Below, piece by piece: positions 61,490 to 64,000 of a stretch of DNA of 64,000 nucleotides. A program made the translations under genes and the position numbers. The notes under the pieces are model-generated. The model was not told the DNA's origin, did not search any database, and saw only the letters and a list, made by a program, of their open reading frames with translations. Each line of letters begins with the position of its first letter. Position 1 is the stretch's first letter. Source of the DNA: Streptomyces sp. ISL-43. Lineage in GTDB: Bacteria > Actinomycetota > Actinomycetes > Streptomycetales > Streptomycetaceae. The DNA is taken from the NCBI RefSeq assembly GCF_018614195.1, contig NZ_JAGGOT010000019.1, positions 62,001-126,000 on the forward strand. The letters run 5' to 3'.

Positions 61490-63313
61490 TCACCGCTTGC
61501 CGAGCTTGACCCACCTCGCCGTGCCGGGAACGCCCTTCGCGTCGAGGAGGAACAGCATGTAGTAGCCGGGCGGGGCGTCGGCCGAGGTGGCCGGCGCCCG
61601 CAGCCCGATCGTGCGCCCGTGGACGCCGGTCATCCGCAGCTCCAGATGGCGCTGGCTGGTGTTCACCGCATGGGTGACCGTGGTCGGCGCCAGCAGCACG
61701 GCGCGCCGTACGCCGGCGGCCGTCGAGCTTTCGACGGAGAACTCCGCGCCGTGGGCGATCTCGCCCGCCGGAACCCGGTCGAGGACCGGCCGGGCGCCCC
61801 GGTGCAGGTAGCCGGGCTCGTAGATCTCGATGGAGCCGTCCATATCGTCTTTGATGTCGGGGTCGTTGGCGATCTGCTGCAGCTCGTCCCCGGTGACCAT
61901 GACCCGGCCGTCCGGCAGCACCAGGGCATTGGAGTGGTAGCCCCGGGGCAGCCGCTGGGCCGGCCCCAGCCGCCACCGCCCGTCGGCACCCCGCAGTTCG
62001 GTCTGGCGGTACTTGAGATCGGCCTTCGGATTGAACGGCCCGTAGCCGTAATCCCGGGTGTCCAGGGCTCCGTTGACGGTCAGCAGCGTGCCGTCGGGCA
62101 TGATCAGCGTGTCGTCCTGGGTCCGCCCGAAGGCGCGCGGCTTCTCCGTGGTCCAGGTCCCGCCCGCCCCGCCCGACAGCCGGTAGGTGTTCGGATCGCG
62201 CGGGTCCCCGCCGAGCACGAGCACCGAGTCCGGGCCCCGCAGTCCGGCCGGGAGCGGCACGGCGGACCCGTAGCCCCGGAAGTCGGCGGGCCGTCTGGGC
62301 AGGTCCGTACGGGTCTCCGCGCGCGGGTCGAAGAGCCACTGCTGGTCGGCGTCGCGGCCCAGGCCGTAGATCATGCCGTCCCGCAGTGAGAACAGGTGCG
62401 GGTAGTCGTTGCGGAACGGCGCGTCCGACCGCAGCCGCTGCGAGGCGATGTCCAACGGGATGTCGAACGGCCGCCAGGGCACCGGCCGCCCGAGCGCGGG
62501 GAACCGCTCCACCGCCGGGGTGGGCGTCCCCGTACCGCGCTCGGACTGGCCGGACATGATGATCTGCCGGCCGTCCGCGCCGGTCACCACCGAGGGGTAC
62601 CAGCGGCCCACGGCCATGTCGCGGTTGCGGTACCAGCCCTCGGTCCACGGGTCGAAGACGAAGGACAGCTTCGCGCCGCTGCCGCCCTTGCCGCCCGTAT
62701 TGCCGCCGAAGACCCCCAGCATCCCGTTGGGGAGGAAGGAGTGCCCGGCGCAGAAGAACGGCGCCGGCCGCGGCGCGTGCGTACCGTCGGGCATCAGCAC
62801 GATGGGCGGCGTGACCTTCTTGAACGCCCGCGCCCCGGTCCCCTTCGCCGGGTCCCACAGGTACGCGCGGCCCGCGTTCGTCGGGCCGATCCGGTCCGTG
62901 GGACCGGTCTCCTTGGTGGGATCGGTCTCCACCCGGGAGAAGGAGAAGAGCAGCACCTTGCCGGTGGGCAGCTGGGCGACGTGCACGCCGAAGTCGGGAG
63001 AGGGGAAGTAGTAGGTGAACCGGCCCGAAACCGCCGCGGTGAAAGCTGAGTTGGCCTCGCGCTGCGAGGCGGCGAGCGTCGCCAGGCTCGAGGTGCGCCG
63101 CGACTGCGGATACTCCCCGGCACCCTTCGCGGCTCGGCCCAGCTCGGCGTGGGCCCGCGCGTGGTCGGCGCCGATGACGGCGGCCTCGGCCTTCTGGCTC
63201 CCGCCGTCCGCGTCGTGCCCGAAGGCACCGGCGCCGGCAGGCGTGGTGGAGAGGACCAGGGCGGAGACGATCGCGGCGGCGGACGACACGGCGGACCGTT
63301 GCAGGCGGCGCAT
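61490..63313 (-). CDS. Secreted or membrane-tethered radical copper oxidase (GlxA/galactose-oxidase type)
   Basis: 607 residues from ATG 63313, which follows CGAGGAGTCCC. N-terminal hydrophobic segment (about 10-30) as signal or anchor, a seven-bladed Kelch-like propeller and a C-terminal DUF1929 domain. Active-site features: Cys188 in FFCAGHSF (thioether cross-link Cys), RGYHSNALVLPDGRV (axial Tyr and copper His) and THAVNTSQRHLEL (second copper His), as in S. coelicolor GlxA. It should oxidise an alcohol or aldehyde to give peroxide at the cell surface. No cslA glycan synthase is adjacent, unlike the classical glxA locus. Convergent with GH87, 12 bases apart. Confidence 0.9.
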   Translation of the reverse strand: MRRLQRSAVSSAAAIVSALVLSTTPAGAGAFGHDADGGSQKAEAAVIGADHARAHAELGRAAKGAGEYPQSRRTSSLATLAASQREANSAFTAAVSGRFTYYFPSPDFGVHVAQLPTGKVLLFSFSRVETDPTKETGPTDRIGPTNAGRAYLWDPAKGTGARAFKKVTPPIVLMPDGTHAPRPAPFFCAGHSFLPNGMLGVFGGNTGGKGGSGAKLSFVFDPWTEGWYRNRDMAVGRWYPSVVTGADGRQIIMSGQSERGTGTPTPAVERFPALGRPVPWRPFDIPLDIASQRLRSDAPFRNDYPHLFSLRDGMIYGLGRDADQQWLFDPRAETRTDLPRRPADFRGYGSAVPLPAGLRGPDSVLVLGGDPRDPNTYRLSGGAGGTWTTEKPRAFGRTQDDTLIMPDGTLLTVNGALDTRDYGYGPFNPKADLKYRQTELRGADGRWRLGPAQRLPRGYHSNALVLPDGRVMVTGDELQQIANDPDIKDDMDGSIEIYEPGYLHRGARPVLDRVPAGEIAHGAEFSVESSTAAGVRRAVLLAPTTVTHAVNTSQRHLELRMTGVHGRTIGLRAPATSADAPPGYYMLFLLDAKGVPGTARWVKLGKR

Positions 63314-63529
63314 GGGACTCCTCGACGCAGGCGGTTCCCGCGAGGCGTTCATCATAGGAAATGTCCGGATGGCTGCCCCGGTGTGACGCGGTCGGCGCCC
63401 CGCCCATGAGCCATTCGGCCGCTCCGTTCGCACTGCCCGAACGTTTCTGCAGTGAATGGGCCCGGCCATCGGAGTGAGGTCGCGCATCCGTTCACGGGTC
63501 AGCTCCCCACGGACCGCTTCCATGGCCGG

Positions 63530-64000
63530 GTGATCAAAACACTGCGCACCGCGCTCGGCGCCGCCGCCGTGACGGGCAGCCTCCTCGCCCTTCTGCCCGC
63601 CTCCGTCGCCGGGGCCGCCGCCGGCCCCGCCACCGTCGTCGCACCATCGGACAAGGTGACCGTGGACGTCGCCACGGTCAACGGCTCGGGTTGCCGCCCG
63701 GGCAGCGCCGCCGTCGCCGTGGCCGAGGACAACTCGGCCTTCACCGTCACCTACAGCGAGTACCTGGCCGCCGCCGGCGGCAACACCTCCCCGACCGACA
63801 GCCGCAAGAACTGCCTGCTCTCCCTGCTCGTACACGTCCCACAGGGGTTCACCTACGCCGTGGCCCAGGTCGACTACCGGGGCTTCGGCAGCCTCCAGGA
63901 GGGGGCGATCGGCACCCAGAAGGCCAGCTACTACTTCCAGGGCATGAAGCAGACCGAGTACCGCACCCACAGGTTCCACGGAGCGCTCGACGACAACTGG
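63530..64000 (+). CDS. DUF4360 secreted protein (partial, runs off the window)
   Basis: 157 residues visible from a GTG at 63530 (the ATG at 63522 meets a stop at once). Signal peptide about 1-30 (IKTLRTALGAAAVTGSLLAL, ending AGAAA). Then VTVDVATVNGSGCRPGSAAV, typical of DUF4360, and a second Cys in NCLLSLLVHVPQGFTYAVA. Small beta-rich exported protein; function unknown. Confidence 0.85.
   Translation, partial: MIKTLRTALGAAAVTGSLLALLPASVAGAAAGPATVVAPSDKVTVDVATVNGSGCRPGSAAVAVAEDNSAFTVTYSEYLAAAGGNTSPTDSRKNCLLSLLVHVPQGFTYAVAQVDYRGFGSLQEGAIGTQKASYYFQGMKQTEYRTHRFHGALDDNW

Overview
The window is very high in G+C, uses GTG and TTG starts freely, and carries a rodlin gene, a conservon (cvn) operon, the long actinobacterial GAPDH, LuxR-type large regulators and many Sec-exported hydrolases. 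All of this points to a Streptomyces chromosome. Gene order looks like ordinary accessory or arm-proximal chromosome rather than one large biosynthetic cluster.

Layout. 1-2.6 kb (minus): an aryl-CoA ligase fused to a thioesterase, with a flavin hydroxylase (partial) behind it, probably a salicylyl-CoA or anthraniloyl-CoA to gentisate-type pathway. 2.7-9.7 kb: HATPase regulator, esterases, a LacI-family repressor, a degenerate PAP2 phosphatase and an MFS transporter; several promoters here, and one at 31.9 kb, carry the same palindrome TTACACGTGTAA. 11-16.8 kb: exported SurE phosphatase, exported carboxylesterase, a ketosynthase remnant, a voltage-gated-type cation channel and a CaiB-like CoA-transferase. 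16.9-18.4 kb: GAPDH. 19.2-24.9 kb (minus): a near-complete route for extracellular poly(3-hydroxybutyrate), made of a secreted depolymerase, a secreted oligomer-hydrolase-like enzyme, 3-hydroxybutyrate dehydrogenase and both subunits of a 3-oxoacid CoA-transferase. 25-35 kb: lipoprotein, LRV repeat protein, decayed polyamine-type ABC ATPase next to a HAD phosphatase, DUF2330 protein, an intact PAP2 paralogue, zinc alcohol dehydrogenase, a tiny exported peptide and a pair of ATP-grasp ligases. 35.5-39.1 kb: conservon genes cvnB-C-D followed by a broken and an intact P450; cvnA is absent.

The most unusual region is 39.2-40.3 kb. A possibly leaderless conserved gene is followed by two consecutive tRNA-like genes whose 3' halves lie upstream of their 5' halves (circular permutation). 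Both acceptor stems, both anticodon stems, the T-arms and the D-arms form only when the halves are read in this permuted order. Extra four-base-pair helices beyond the anticodon loops resemble bulge-helix-bulge splice sites.

40.4-58.3 kb: ECF sigma/anti-sigma pair, DUF1996 protein, monooxygenase-fold protein, DUF1838 protein, prolyl aminopeptidase, subtilase with a P domain, LAL regulator, GH19 chitinase with DasR-type boxes, rodlin, DUF5302 protein, MarR/MFS efflux pair, one IS110-family element with a candidate bridge-RNA region, metallo-beta-lactamase-fold hydrolase with MarR regulator, and HutD. 58.4-64 kb: a GH87-type alpha-1,3-glucanase that has lost its 5' end, a radical-copper oxidase and the start of a DUF4360 secreted protein.

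Recurring themes are exported polymer degradation (PHB, chitin, protein, alpha-glucan), small divergent regulator/target pairs, and several gene remnants with clean internal deletions (ABC ATPase, P450, ketosynthase, GH87 5' end), which suggests deletion-prone accessory DNA.
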